Source: Promethearchaeota archaeon CR_4 (lineage in GTDB: Archaea > Asgardarchaeota > Lokiarchaeia > Sigyniarchaeales > CR-4). From it: a DNA stretch of 5,583 bases. Position 1 is the stretch's first letter, and every line of letters begins with the position of its first letter. The notes beneath the pieces were generated by a model. The model saw only the letters and a program-made list of their open reading frames with translations. It ran no database searches and was not told where the DNA came from. This document shows positions 1 to 4,827 of this stretch, piece after piece. Made by a program: the position numbers and the translations under genes. The stretch lies in NCBI GenBank assembly GCA_001940655.1, contig MBAA01000151.1, positions 6,599 to 12,181 on the forward strand. The letters are read 5' to 3'.

Positions 1-1
1 A

Positions 2-1426
2 ACCCCCATCGGCAAGATAGTGAGTCGGATTAATACGGACAGCGAGGACTTTGGGAATACGGTAGACTTAACAAACCAATTGATCTCTTCCGTGCTTGTT
101 ATTTTCTTCATTATACTCATCATGATTTTCGTGAATGTGACCATAATGATTGCATTTTTAGCAGCGGTTCCAGTCTTTTTTATTATCGCGATCATTTTCC
201 AGAAAATTGCGCGGCGGAAGACCCTTCTTGGCCAACGGGCGCTCGCTTCAGTTAATGGATTTGTTGAAGAAAGTTTATCAGGTATTCAAATCGCGAAAAA
301 ATTTCGCCAGGAAGGAAAATTATTCAAGCAATTTAATGCGGTCAATGAACAGTCATATCATGTTAACCTACGTCGCGCGTGGGTTCTCAATATGATTTTT
401 CCGGTTTTTAATATGATTGAAGCGGTAGTTTTGATGTTTGTAATCTATTATGGGGGTGGATTGGTCATTGGAGGATTGGGGGCAGGGGACTTGTATTTTT
501 TCATCCAATCCCTTCAAATACTATTCTTCCCACTCTTCACGGTTGGTGCATTCTGGCCTCAATTTCAAGCGGGATTGTCCGCTGCAGAGAGAATCTTTGC
601 CCTTCTTGATGCTAAACCCACAGTAGTTCAACAAGATTCAATTAAACCAACTCGACTTAATGGACAAATTGAATTTAAAGATTTGCTATTTGGTTATGAC
701 CCCAGCAAACCCATATTTGATAAATTTTCGTTGTGTATAAAATCGGGAGAATCCATTGCATTAGTAGGACATACTGGAGCTGGGAAATCGAGCCTTGCAA
801 AATTGCTGGCCCGATTCTACGAGTTTCAAGGCGGGGATATTCACATTGATGGTGTTAGTATTCGAAAGTATGACTTGAAGGCCTATCGTTCCCAGATAGG
901 CATTATTCCTCAAACTCCATTTCTTTGGGCAAAATCCATCCATGACAATATTACTTATTGCACTCCCGGTGCATCAGATGATAAAGTACGAGATGCGCTT
1001 AATCTTGCGGGTGGAATGGATTGGATTGATGATTTGTCTCAAGGAGCAAAAACGGAAGTAGGCGAACGTGGATCCCTGCTATCAATGGGTCAACGTCAGC
1101 TGGTGGCCTTTGCTCGGGTTCTTTTAGAGAATCCTGCAATTCTTATTTTGGACGAAGCGACCGCTTCAGTAGATCCCTTCACCGAAACGCGCATTCAAGA
1201 AGCGATGGAGCAATCTATGCAGCATCGGACATCAATCATCATTGCTCACCGCCTGTGGACCGTTCGCCATGTCGATAGAATCGTGGTTCTGGATCACGGG
1301 CGTGTCGTGGAGATGGGAACCCACGAGGAGCTACTTCGGCAAAGAGGCACCTATGCGAAACTTTACAACACCTATTTCCGGCATCAATCTCTCGAATATA
1401 TCGAATCATTGAAGGTTAAAGATTAA
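2..1426 (+). CDS. ABC exporter half-transporter (membrane domain plus ATPase), 5' partial
   Basis: ATP-driven export subunit of the type IV (ABCB/MsbA-like) fold, acting in the cytoplasmic membrane as a homo- or heterodimer; the substrate cannot be read. The frame is open to the left edge and the codons before GTG 20 read TPIGKI, continuing into VSRINTD, the conserved exporter stretch TPxGxxxSRxxxD. GTG 20 is therefore an internal valine and the true start lies outside. Two hydrophobic pairs (about nt 80-205 and 380-570) are helices 3-6; helices 1-2 are missing. The ATPase domain is complete: Walker A GHTGAGKS (767-790), Q-loop Gln (911-913), X-loop TEVGERG just before the signature LSMGQ (1079-1093), Walker B ILILD (1139-1153), catalytic Glu (1154-1156), D-loop SVD and H-loop His (1247-1249). 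All catalytic residues are present, so this half should hydrolyse ATP. LSMGQ departs from LSGGQ only at the tolerated third position. Partner halves are often adjacent, here possibly upstream of the window. Confidence 0.95.
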   Translation, partial: TPIGKIVSRINTDSEDFGNTVDLTNQLISSVLVIFFIILIMIFVNVTIMIAFLAAVPVFFIIAIIFQKIARRKTLLGQRALASVNGFVEESLSGIQIAKKFRQEGKLFKQFNAVNEQSYHVNLRRAWVLNMIFPVFNMIEAVVLMFVIYYGGGLVIGGLGAGDLYFFIQSLQILFFPLFTVGAFWPQFQAGLSAAERIFALLDAKPTVVQQDSIKPTRLNGQIEFKDLLFGYDPSKPIFDKFSLCIKSGESIALVGHTGAGKSSLAKLLARFYEFQGGDIHIDGVSIRKYDLKAYRSQIGIIPQTPFLWAKSIHDNITYCTPGASDDKVRDALNLAGGMDWIDDLSQGAKTEVGERGSLLSMGQRQLVAFARVLLENPAILILDEATASVDPFTETRIQEAMEQSMQHRTSIIIAHRLWTVRHVDRIVVLDHGRVVEMGTHEELLRQRGTYAKLYNTYFRHQSLEYIESLKVKD

Positions 1427-1441
1427 TGTTGGGAGATTTGA

Positions 1442-1597
1442 GTGATAGAAAAGGGTATGCAAGCTGCCCTCGCGATTGTTGTCACGGGCACTATTGGTTT
1501 GAGCATATTCGAATGCAAAGTTATCCATAAAGACAACGAGAGTTATCTAACTGAATTGAAGATTCAAAAAAAAACAAATTTTGTAATTAGGTTTTAA
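1442..1597 (+). CDS. Possible small single-helix membrane protein (51 aa)
   Basis: GTG-initiated reading frame beginning 15 bases after the ABC exporter stop codon on the same strand. A clear Shine-Dalgarno site, GGGAG (1431-1435), stands six bases before the GTG. The product would have a short N-terminus (VIEKGMQ), one hydrophobic segment (about residues 7-24, AALAIVVTGTIGLSIF) and a charged lysine-rich tail of about 27 residues. It ends at TAA 1595-1597, just short of the convergent zinc-ribbon gene. The position suggests co-transcription with the exporter and perhaps an accessory membrane role, which is inference only. I recognise no family. The frame is short and the tail is low-complexity (a run of A encodes KK), so chance or a decayed gene end is possible. 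Confidence 0.35.
   Translation: MIEKGMQAALAIVVTGTIGLSIFECKVIHKDNESYLTELKIQKKTNFVIRF
1566..1574 (-). terminator. T9 tract ending the zinc-ribbon gene
   Basis: Nine consecutive A on the + strand are a T9 tract on the minus strand, about 30 bases after the minus-strand stop codon at 1606-1608. Archaeal RNA polymerase terminates at such T-tracts without needing a hairpin. The tract lies inside the end of the small + strand frame at 1442-1597. Confidence 0.5.
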
Positions 1598-1605
1598 TTT
1601 AAGGT

Positions 1606-2346
1606 TTATTGAGAAATCAATACGGAACCACAGTTACCGCAGAATTTTGCACCATACTCGTGCTTAGCTCCACAATATGGACAGAAAATCCCTGTTCCGT
1701 CTTTTAATTTCAATTCCTGATCAACTTTTTTTACTGGAGCAGGTGTTCGTGCAGCTTCCGCTGCCGCAGGAGAGAGAAGATACTCCTCATCTGGTGGGCG
1801 TTCGTTATTTACTACCTTCTTCATCGTATTCCCACCTGCTATGTCTTGTTTAACAATCTCTGCGCTTTTCTTACCAACAGACGGTTCTTCGGTGTTCTTT
1901 TTGTTGCGAAGACTTACTTTTTCCCAAGAATTTCTCGCCATCCTTGAAATAGGTCCTACCAATGAACTGTGCGAGTGCCCGCTTCCTGGAATTGCGAAGA
2001 TCACGATGAAAAATATGATCCAAAATGGACTGACAAAGAAGAACGGCATAAATGCGAACCGCCAGGCGCTAAACAGAAACAGCACCGCCATCAGGAGCAG
2101 GCAGAAGCCTAAAAATGCCCCGCCTCCGCTATTTCCAGAACGCATTGAGGTGATGCTCACGTTTATGTCATACTGGTTCTTCTCTATATTGATTTCGCTG
2201 GAATACCGCCCAGCAACAACTTGAATATCCTTGCCGCGCTCTACGACCCTTCCAGGATATTGTGCTTCTAGATCCGCAACAAATTCCTGTTTCCATTCGT
2301 TAAAGTAGGGTGAAGCGCCGACTAGGTTTATTATTTGTTCAGTCAT
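1606..2346 (-). CDS. Two-helix membrane protein with C-terminal zinc ribbon, function unknown
   Basis: 246 residues from ATG 2346-2344. A GTG at 2355 could extend it by three residues, but that GTG is part of the Shine-Dalgarno run AAAGGTG (2359-2353), six bases before the ATG, so the ATG is preferred. Residues 1-70 are a soluble region I do not recognise, with alternating segments such as IQVV and INVSIT that suggest a small beta-containing fold. Residues about 77-93 and 101-119 are two membrane helices rich in Phe, Leu and Ile, joined by a short loop (SAWRFAFM). Residues 120-220 are hydrophilic and probably flexible, with Lys/Glu-rich and Ala/Pro-rich stretches. The end is a double-Cys-pair zinc ribbon: C222, C225, C236, C239 (CPYCG...FCGNCG). 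Such ribbons occur at the termini of many archaeal membrane proteins and usually serve binding, not catalysis. It diverges from hsp20 and converges on the ABC exporter. The coding evidence is strong; the function is not known. Confidence 0.85.
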   Translation of the reverse strand: MTEQIINLVGASPYFNEWKQEFVADLEAQYPGRVVERGKDIQVVAGRYSSEINIEKNQYDINVSITSMRSGNSGGGAFLGFCLLLMAVLFLFSAWRFAFMPFFFVSPFWIIFFIVIFAIPGSGHSHSSLVGPISRMARNSWEKVSLRNKKNTEEPSVGKKSAEIVKQDIAGGNTMKKVVNNERPPDEEYLLSPAAAEAARTPAPVKKVDQELKLKDGTGIFCPYCGAKHEYGAKFCGNCGSVLISQ

Positions 2347-2352
2347 TTTCAA

Positions 2353-2359
2353 CACCTTT
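2353..2359 (-). promoter_or_regulatory. Ribosome binding site of the zinc-ribbon gene
   Basis: The minus strand reads AAAGGTG, then TTGAAA, then ATG 2346. The GGTG core matches the archaeal 16S rRNA tail and its spacing to the ATG is six bases. It absorbs the upstream in-frame GTG and so decides the start codon. Confidence 0.6.
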
Positions 2360-2396
2360 AATCTATCACTATAAGAATTGTCGAATATTTCCGCTT

Positions 2397-2430
2397 AACG
2401 GTTTCCGTTTGCTTGTGATTTCGTGATTTT
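2397..2430. repeat. Inverted repeat and tandem octamer in the divergent promoter region
   Basis: AACGG-TTT-CCGTT (2397-2409) is a perfect five-base inverted repeat around a three-base centre. It is followed by a tandem octamer, GTGATTTC (2415-2422) and GTGATTTT (2423-2430). Both sit between the divergent starts at 2346 and 2603, about 50-85 bases upstream of the zinc-ribbon gene, where an operator could lie. Function is inferred from position only; the arms are short enough to arise by chance. Confidence 0.35.
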
Positions 2431-2523
2431 ACTCTGAATTTGGCTTAAAAGATAGGTCAAACGGAAGCCTGATAATCATTTTTTAAAGGGGGAAAATAAT
2501 CTCGAATTTTGAAACAAATCAAA

Positions 2524-2550
2524 CGAACTTGTTCGCGCCTATACTTTTTC
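2524..2550 (+). promoter_or_regulatory. Candidate hsp20 promoter with palindromic operator
   Basis: A palindrome CGAAC-TT-GTTCG (2524-2535) is followed after two bases by CCTATACTTTTTC (2538-2550), a candidate TATA-like element. Initiation about 25 bases downstream of this box would leave a leader of roughly 35-40 bases before ATG 2603. A near copy of palindrome plus box lies upstream of the DUF1059/Hsp20-like unit (4554-4534, minus strand), which supports a regulatory role. The box is not a strong match to the archaeal TATA consensus, so the exact promoter is uncertain. Confidence 0.45.
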
Positions 2551-2589
2551 AATGTTCTCAACCTATAGTGCTTAGATTCAGGTCCATAT

Positions 2590-2595
2590 GAGGTG
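2590..2595 (+). promoter_or_regulatory. Ribosome binding site of hsp20
   Basis: GAGGTG, seven bases before ATG 2603, is a strong archaeal Shine-Dalgarno site and supports that start. The nine bases AGGTGTTGA here recur exactly in the leader of the divergent zinc-ribbon gene. Confidence 0.7.
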
Positions 2596-2602
2596 TTGAG
2601 AA

Positions 2603-3127
2603 ATGGGTAATGTAAAGGTCGAAAAAAAGATAGATGAAGAACACCAAGACGAAAACACGGGATCAGAACTCGCTGAACGACGGGATTACTCACCTTGGAA
2701 CTGGTTTTCTGATTTCGATGATATGTTACGCGATTTTCGCCAGTCATTTGGACGGTGGTTTCCAGTACCATTCCGTGGTCACGAGTTTTCCCCGTGGGTA
2801 GAACCTCGCCTAGACATCAAGGCGACTGATACAGAATACATTGTTCACGCGGACTTGCCCGGCATGGAAAAAGAAAACGTCACGCTCGAAGTGCACGATG
2901 ATCGCCTCCTTATTAAGGCCGAGAGTAAGGAGGAAAAGGAAGAAAAAGGAGAAGGTTACATCCAGCGCGAGCGAGGTTATCAATCGTATTTCCGAACTGT
3001 GCCGTTGCCCGATGATGCGTTGACGCAAGAAGACGTGGACGCGAAACTAGAAAAGGGTGTCCTGAAAATTCACGTCAAACGGCAGCCGGGAGAAAAGAAA
3101 ACTTCACGGAAAGTTGAAATCAAATAA
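2603..3127 (+). CDS. hsp20: Hsp20/alpha-crystallin small heat-shock protein
   Basis: ATP-independent cytoplasmic chaperone that holds unfolding proteins for later refolding by other machines. The 174 residues show the classic three parts. The N-terminal arm (1-65) is acidic at first, then aromatic-rich (PWNWFSDFDDML, RWFPVPF), as expected of the client-binding arm. The alpha-crystallin domain (about 66-160) opens with PRLDIKATDTEYIVHADLPG, contains a Lys/Glu-rich loop (about 107-118) and the signature GVLKIHVKR, with GVL at 152-154. The C-terminal tail ends RKVEIK, in which V171-E-I173 is the I/V-x-I/V motif that links dimers into oligomers. The length is normal for an archaeal sHsp. The start is set by GAGGTG seven bases upstream. 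It is transcribed alone, divergently from the zinc-ribbon gene, and is probably controlled by the palindrome at 2524-2535. Family assignment is firm; heat induction is inferred. Confidence 0.97.
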   Translation: MGNVKVEKKIDEEHQDENTGSELAERRDYSPWNWFSDFDDMLRDFRQSFGRWFPVPFRGHEFSPWVEPRLDIKATDTEYIVHADLPGMEKENVTLEVHDDRLLIKAESKEEKEEKGEGYIQRERGYQSYFRTVPLPDDALTQEDVDAKLEKGVLKIHVKRQPGEKKTSRKVEIK

Positions 3128-3130
3128 ATT

Positions 3131-3192
3131 TCTCGCTTTTTCTTGTAGGAAAAATAATGCTCCGAATTTGATATTTTATTCTTCTCATTTTT
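3131..3192 (+). terminator. T-rich termination region after hsp20
   Basis: Several T-rich stretches follow the hsp20 stop codon, including CTTTTTC at 3136-3142 and ATTTTATTCTTCTCATTTTTG further on, typical of archaeal T-tract termination. TTTTTC (3137-3142) can pair with GAAAAA (3149-3154) across a six-base loop, but this A/T-rich stem is weak. No gene is seen between 3128 and 3259. Confidence 0.4.
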
Positions 3193-3259
3193 GCCATCAG
3201 TCTTCAATGAAATGGTTTAACATTTCCCACACGCCTCCCTGATCTTCCATCTTTTCATC

Positions 3260-3860
3260 TCAAAACTTACGTGTTAATCTGACTAATGGCCGCTCGACCA
3301 CCTCATCTCGGAAGGTTTGGAACATCAACTCGTCTCCATAAGGATCTACCTTCTGCACGAGATATTTGGTTTTGTAGAGCATTATCCGCCCCAATTCGTC
3401 CATAAGGCGCGTGATATCGTTGTCAGGCCGCCATAGGAAGTAATTCACCTCCATCTCCCTAAATCCCATCTCGTTTTGCCAGCGAATCCGATACTGCCTC
3501 AGAATCAGGCGGAGACACCCCCTCCTATGCCCTTGACCGCATATATGACCATCCAGAAGGTATCTTGCTGCGTGCGACCCTCCTTCTTGTTTTTGGTGCC
3601 CAGTTGGAACACCCGCAACCGTCCCTTCCACCCGAGCAGGAAGATTGCTTTCGCGGCCCTCATTAGGGGATGTCATTCATGGGGGTGATCACGTCAATCG
3701 CTTTGCGCTTCAATCCTGCCTGGCCGCTGTGTTAATACGACTCACGATCTACCAGGGCCCACTTGATCTTGAACCCAAGGTTCTTGAATCACAGGGAAAA
3801 TTCCTACGACTACCTGTATCTGTTCTTCTAGTGGAACGCGGTAGTGATGGTGTCGCGCAC
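3260..3860 (-). pseudogene. Decayed DDE transposase, multiple frameshifts and stops
   Basis: Read along the minus strand, pieces of one protein appear in shifting frames. From 3857 to 3665 one frame reads RDTITTAFH, then a stretch broken by TAG (3830, 3812, 3806) and TGA (3791), then FKNLGFKIKWALVDRESY, a TAA (3734), and GLKRKAIDVITPMNDIP, ending at TAA 3665-3663. The text moves to a second frame at 3663-3505 (GWKGRLRVFQLGTKNKKEG ... FWMVIYAVKGIG, stop TGA 3507). It then moves to a third, from about 3515 to the stop at 3260 (LRQYRIRWQNEMGFREME ... RLMDELGRIMLYKTKYL). WALVDRE resembles the second catalytic Asp segment (codon 3749-3747), and YRIRWxxExGFR the catalytic Glu segment (codon 3472-3470), of IS4-like archaeal DDE transposases. 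The first Asp region and N-terminus are lost or unreadable. No flanking inverted repeats were found. A single open frame of 138 codons (3676-3260) exists, but its first half is out of frame and not a real gene. Confidence 0.7.
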
Positions 3861-3967
3861 TAAGAGATTTTATCGAGTGCTTGAGGACTGTTTCCAAAAT
3901 CATAACTTTTTAGATCTCAATAAAAGACTCTCTAAAAGCATTTCGGTTAACGGGCAAGAAGCATAAT

Positions 3968-3984
3968 AAAAAAAGAAGGAAAGA
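3968..3984 (-). terminator. T-rich terminator of the DUF1059/Hsp20-like unit
   Basis: The minus strand is pyrimidine-rich (TTCTTTCCTTC) and ends in T7 (3974-3968), 8-25 bases after the stop codon of the gene at 3993-4292. It fits an archaeal T-tract terminator and separates this unit from the decayed transposase downstream. Confidence 0.5.
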
Positions 3985-3992
3985 ATATTGGT

Positions 3993-4292
3993 CTATTCAA
4001 TTGCTACATCCACGGCGTCTTCGAAAGGTTCCTTATAAGGGACATCCACGATGAGGAGTCCTTCCTCATACTTTGCCTTGGCTCTAGCAGGTTTCACTGG
4101 GCAGCACACCGCGTATGAACCAACATATTCAATGTCCCCCTTAGTCGCATGGATATAGAATGAATCCTCGTGTAGTTTGAACTTGATGTCCTCCTTCTTC
4201 ACGCCAGGTAACTCAATTTCAATGTGCAATTGATTGTGTTCGTCGTCCGATGGATATGCACATACATTTGGTGTGATTTTCTGGTTTGCCAT
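3993..4292 (-). CDS. Minimal Hsp20-fold (alpha-crystallin/CS domain) protein
   Basis: 99 residues from ATG 4292-4290. A GTG at 4304 is in frame but lies within the Shine-Dalgarno site TGGTG (4306-4302), nine bases before the ATG, so the ATG is preferred. Nearly all of it is an alpha-crystallin domain: QLHIEIELPGVKKEDIKFKLHEDSFYIHA (about 21-49) is the core strands with the LPGVxxED turn, and KAKYEEGLLIVDVP (about 72-85) is the equivalent of the GVL strand. Unlike the 174-residue Hsp20 it has no aromatic N-terminal arm and no clear I-x-I tail, so large oligomers seem unlikely; it may act as a dimer or as a CS-type adaptor. Cys occurs at 11, 63 and 64, and the C63-C64 pair is notable. Short proteins of this kind are known in archaea, especially methanogens. 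It lies 31 bases after the DUF1059 gene on the same strand, so the two are probably co-transcribed. Confidence 0.88.
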   Translation of the reverse strand: MANQKITPNVCAYPSDDEHNQLHIEIELPGVKKEDIKFKLHEDSFYIHATKGDIEYVGSYAVCCPVKPARAKAKYEEGLLIVDVPYKEPFEDAVDVAIE

Positions 4293-4323
4293 ATATCGAA
4301 ACACCAGTCAAACTCTCTTGAGG

Positions 4324-4494
4324 TTATTTTTTGATCGCACCTTTGACCTTTTCCAGCAGGGCTGGATCAATCGAGGTCATATTGTGAGCTTTTTTCGCGT
4401 GATCCGCGATTTTTTTCATCAAACCTTCTTGGGACTTGTCATTGGCTTTCCAAGTACAGTCCATACCTATGTCTTTACAAGCGAAAGATGGCAA
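4324..4494 (-). CDS. DUF1059 small metal-binding-like protein
   Basis: 56 residues starting at TTG 4494-4492 (MPSFACKDIGMDC...). Upstream TTG 4506 and GTG 4503 are in frame, but they coincide with the Shine-Dalgarno sequence GGTGAT (4504-4499). That site is correctly spaced for TTG 4494, and DUF1059 proteins usually begin only a few residues before the CKD motif. The family pattern is clear: CKDIGMDC near the start (C6, C13), a helix with HAKKAH (H32, H37), then an M-T-x-I-x-P-x-L-L-E-K-V-K end. The Cys and His residues underlie its common description as a predicted small metal-binding protein; no activity is established that I know of. It is the first gene of a two-gene unit with the Hsp20-fold protein, which suggests a stress-related job by association only. 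Expression may depend on the palindrome-plus-box at 4554-4534. Confidence 0.85.
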   Translation of the reverse strand: MPSFACKDIGMDCTWKANDKSQEGLMKKIADHAKKAHNMTSIDPALLEKVKGAIKK

Positions 4495-4498
4495 TTTA

Positions 4499-4504
4499 AT
4501 CACC
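4499..4504 (-). promoter_or_regulatory. Ribosome binding site of the DUF1059 gene
   Basis: The minus strand reads GGTGAT, then TAAA, then TTG 4494. The hexamer matches the archaeal anti-Shine-Dalgarno partner. It overlaps the alternative starts GTG 4503 and TTG 4506 and so favours TTG 4494. Confidence 0.6.
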
Positions 4505-4533
4505 AATTTTAAACATCAAAGACTTTCCTAAAA

Positions 4534-4554
4534 GAAAATAGGCGAACTTGTTAG
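4534..4554 (-). promoter_or_regulatory. Candidate promoter of the DUF1059/Hsp20-like unit with operator-like site
   Basis: On the minus strand CTAACAAGTTCG (4554-4543) is followed directly by CCTATTTTC (4542-4534). The first part is an imperfect copy of the palindrome upstream of hsp20 (11 of 12 bases on the + strand), and the second resembles its CCTATACTT box. Initiation about 25 bases after the box would give a leader of roughly 15-20 bases before TTG 4494, enough to hold the Shine-Dalgarno site. Confidence 0.4.
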
Positions 4555-4805
4555 CTAGTTGAATAATACGTCTCCATCTTAGGCAAATATGAACATTCTC
4601 TTTCTAGCAAGACTTTTATCTCAAGAAAATATGCCCACCCAACCTCTTACTACCTATTGTAAATATCTTGATTTGCATCCTTACGCATCCTTAGAAAACA
4701 GGTCCAACGAAAATTTTCTTATTTTAGATTATGTGAATAGATTTATGCTTAGATTCCATTAAAACTTCTAATTTCGGGTTTATTTAAAATTTGAATTCTC
4801 ATAAG
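4555..4805. other. Intergenic region without a supported gene
   Basis: AT-rich stretch between the DUF1059 promoter and the end of the SPFH gene. It holds a tandem decamer GCATCCTTAC/GCATCCTTAG (4675-4694) and a 57-codon + strand open frame (4589-4762) with at best a weak AGG before its ATG and no recognisable product. I see no tRNA-like or convincing structured RNA element by eye. Confidence 0.5.
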
Positions 4806-4812
4806 AAAAAAA
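4806..4812 (-). terminator. T7 tract after the SPFH gene
   Basis: Seven A on the + strand give T7 on the minus strand, about 15 bases after the SPFH stop codon (4830-4828), followed by further A/T-rich sequence. This is consistent with archaeal termination and suggests the SPFH gene ends its transcript here. Confidence 0.5.
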
Positions 4813-4827
4813 TGTGAAAGATACGGT

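Noticed and set aside
20..22. GTG as the start of the ABC exporter gene
   Set aside because: The frame is open to the left edge, and the preceding codons (TPIGKI) continue the conserved exporter motif, so this is an internal valine.
1426..1530. 34-codon frame overlapping the ABC stop codon (TAATG)
   Set aside because: The frame starting at 1442 over the same bases has a proper Shine-Dalgarno site, whereas this one has none and an unlikely Cys/His-rich composition.
1841..2224. 127-codon + strand frame
   Set aside because: It is antisense to the zinc-ribbon protein, which has helices, a zinc ribbon and a ribosome binding site.
2457..2771. 104-codon minus-strand frame
   Set aside because: It covers the hsp20 promoter and antisense of the hsp20 N-terminus, which is clearly the coding strand.
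3260..3676. Intact 138-codon minus-strand gene
   Set aside because: Only its last 85 or so codons read as transposase. Its first half is the wrong frame over a segment that makes sense in another frame.
3789..3830. TAG codons read as pyrrolysine or suppressed stops in a functional protein
   Set aside because: TAA and TGA stops and two frame changes also interrupt the same protein, so decay explains all of them.
3847..3966. 39-codon + strand frame starting MVSRTKRFY
   Set aside because: It has no Shine-Dalgarno site, overlaps the antisense of the transposase remnant, and resembles nothing I know.
4234..4512. 92-codon + strand frame
   Set aside because: It is antisense to the DUF1059 and Hsp20-fold genes, both recognisable families.
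4589..4762. 57-codon + strand frame starting MNILFLARLL
   Set aside because: It has only a weak AGG before the ATG and no recognisable features; a frame of this length is plausible by chance in AT-rich intergenic DNA.
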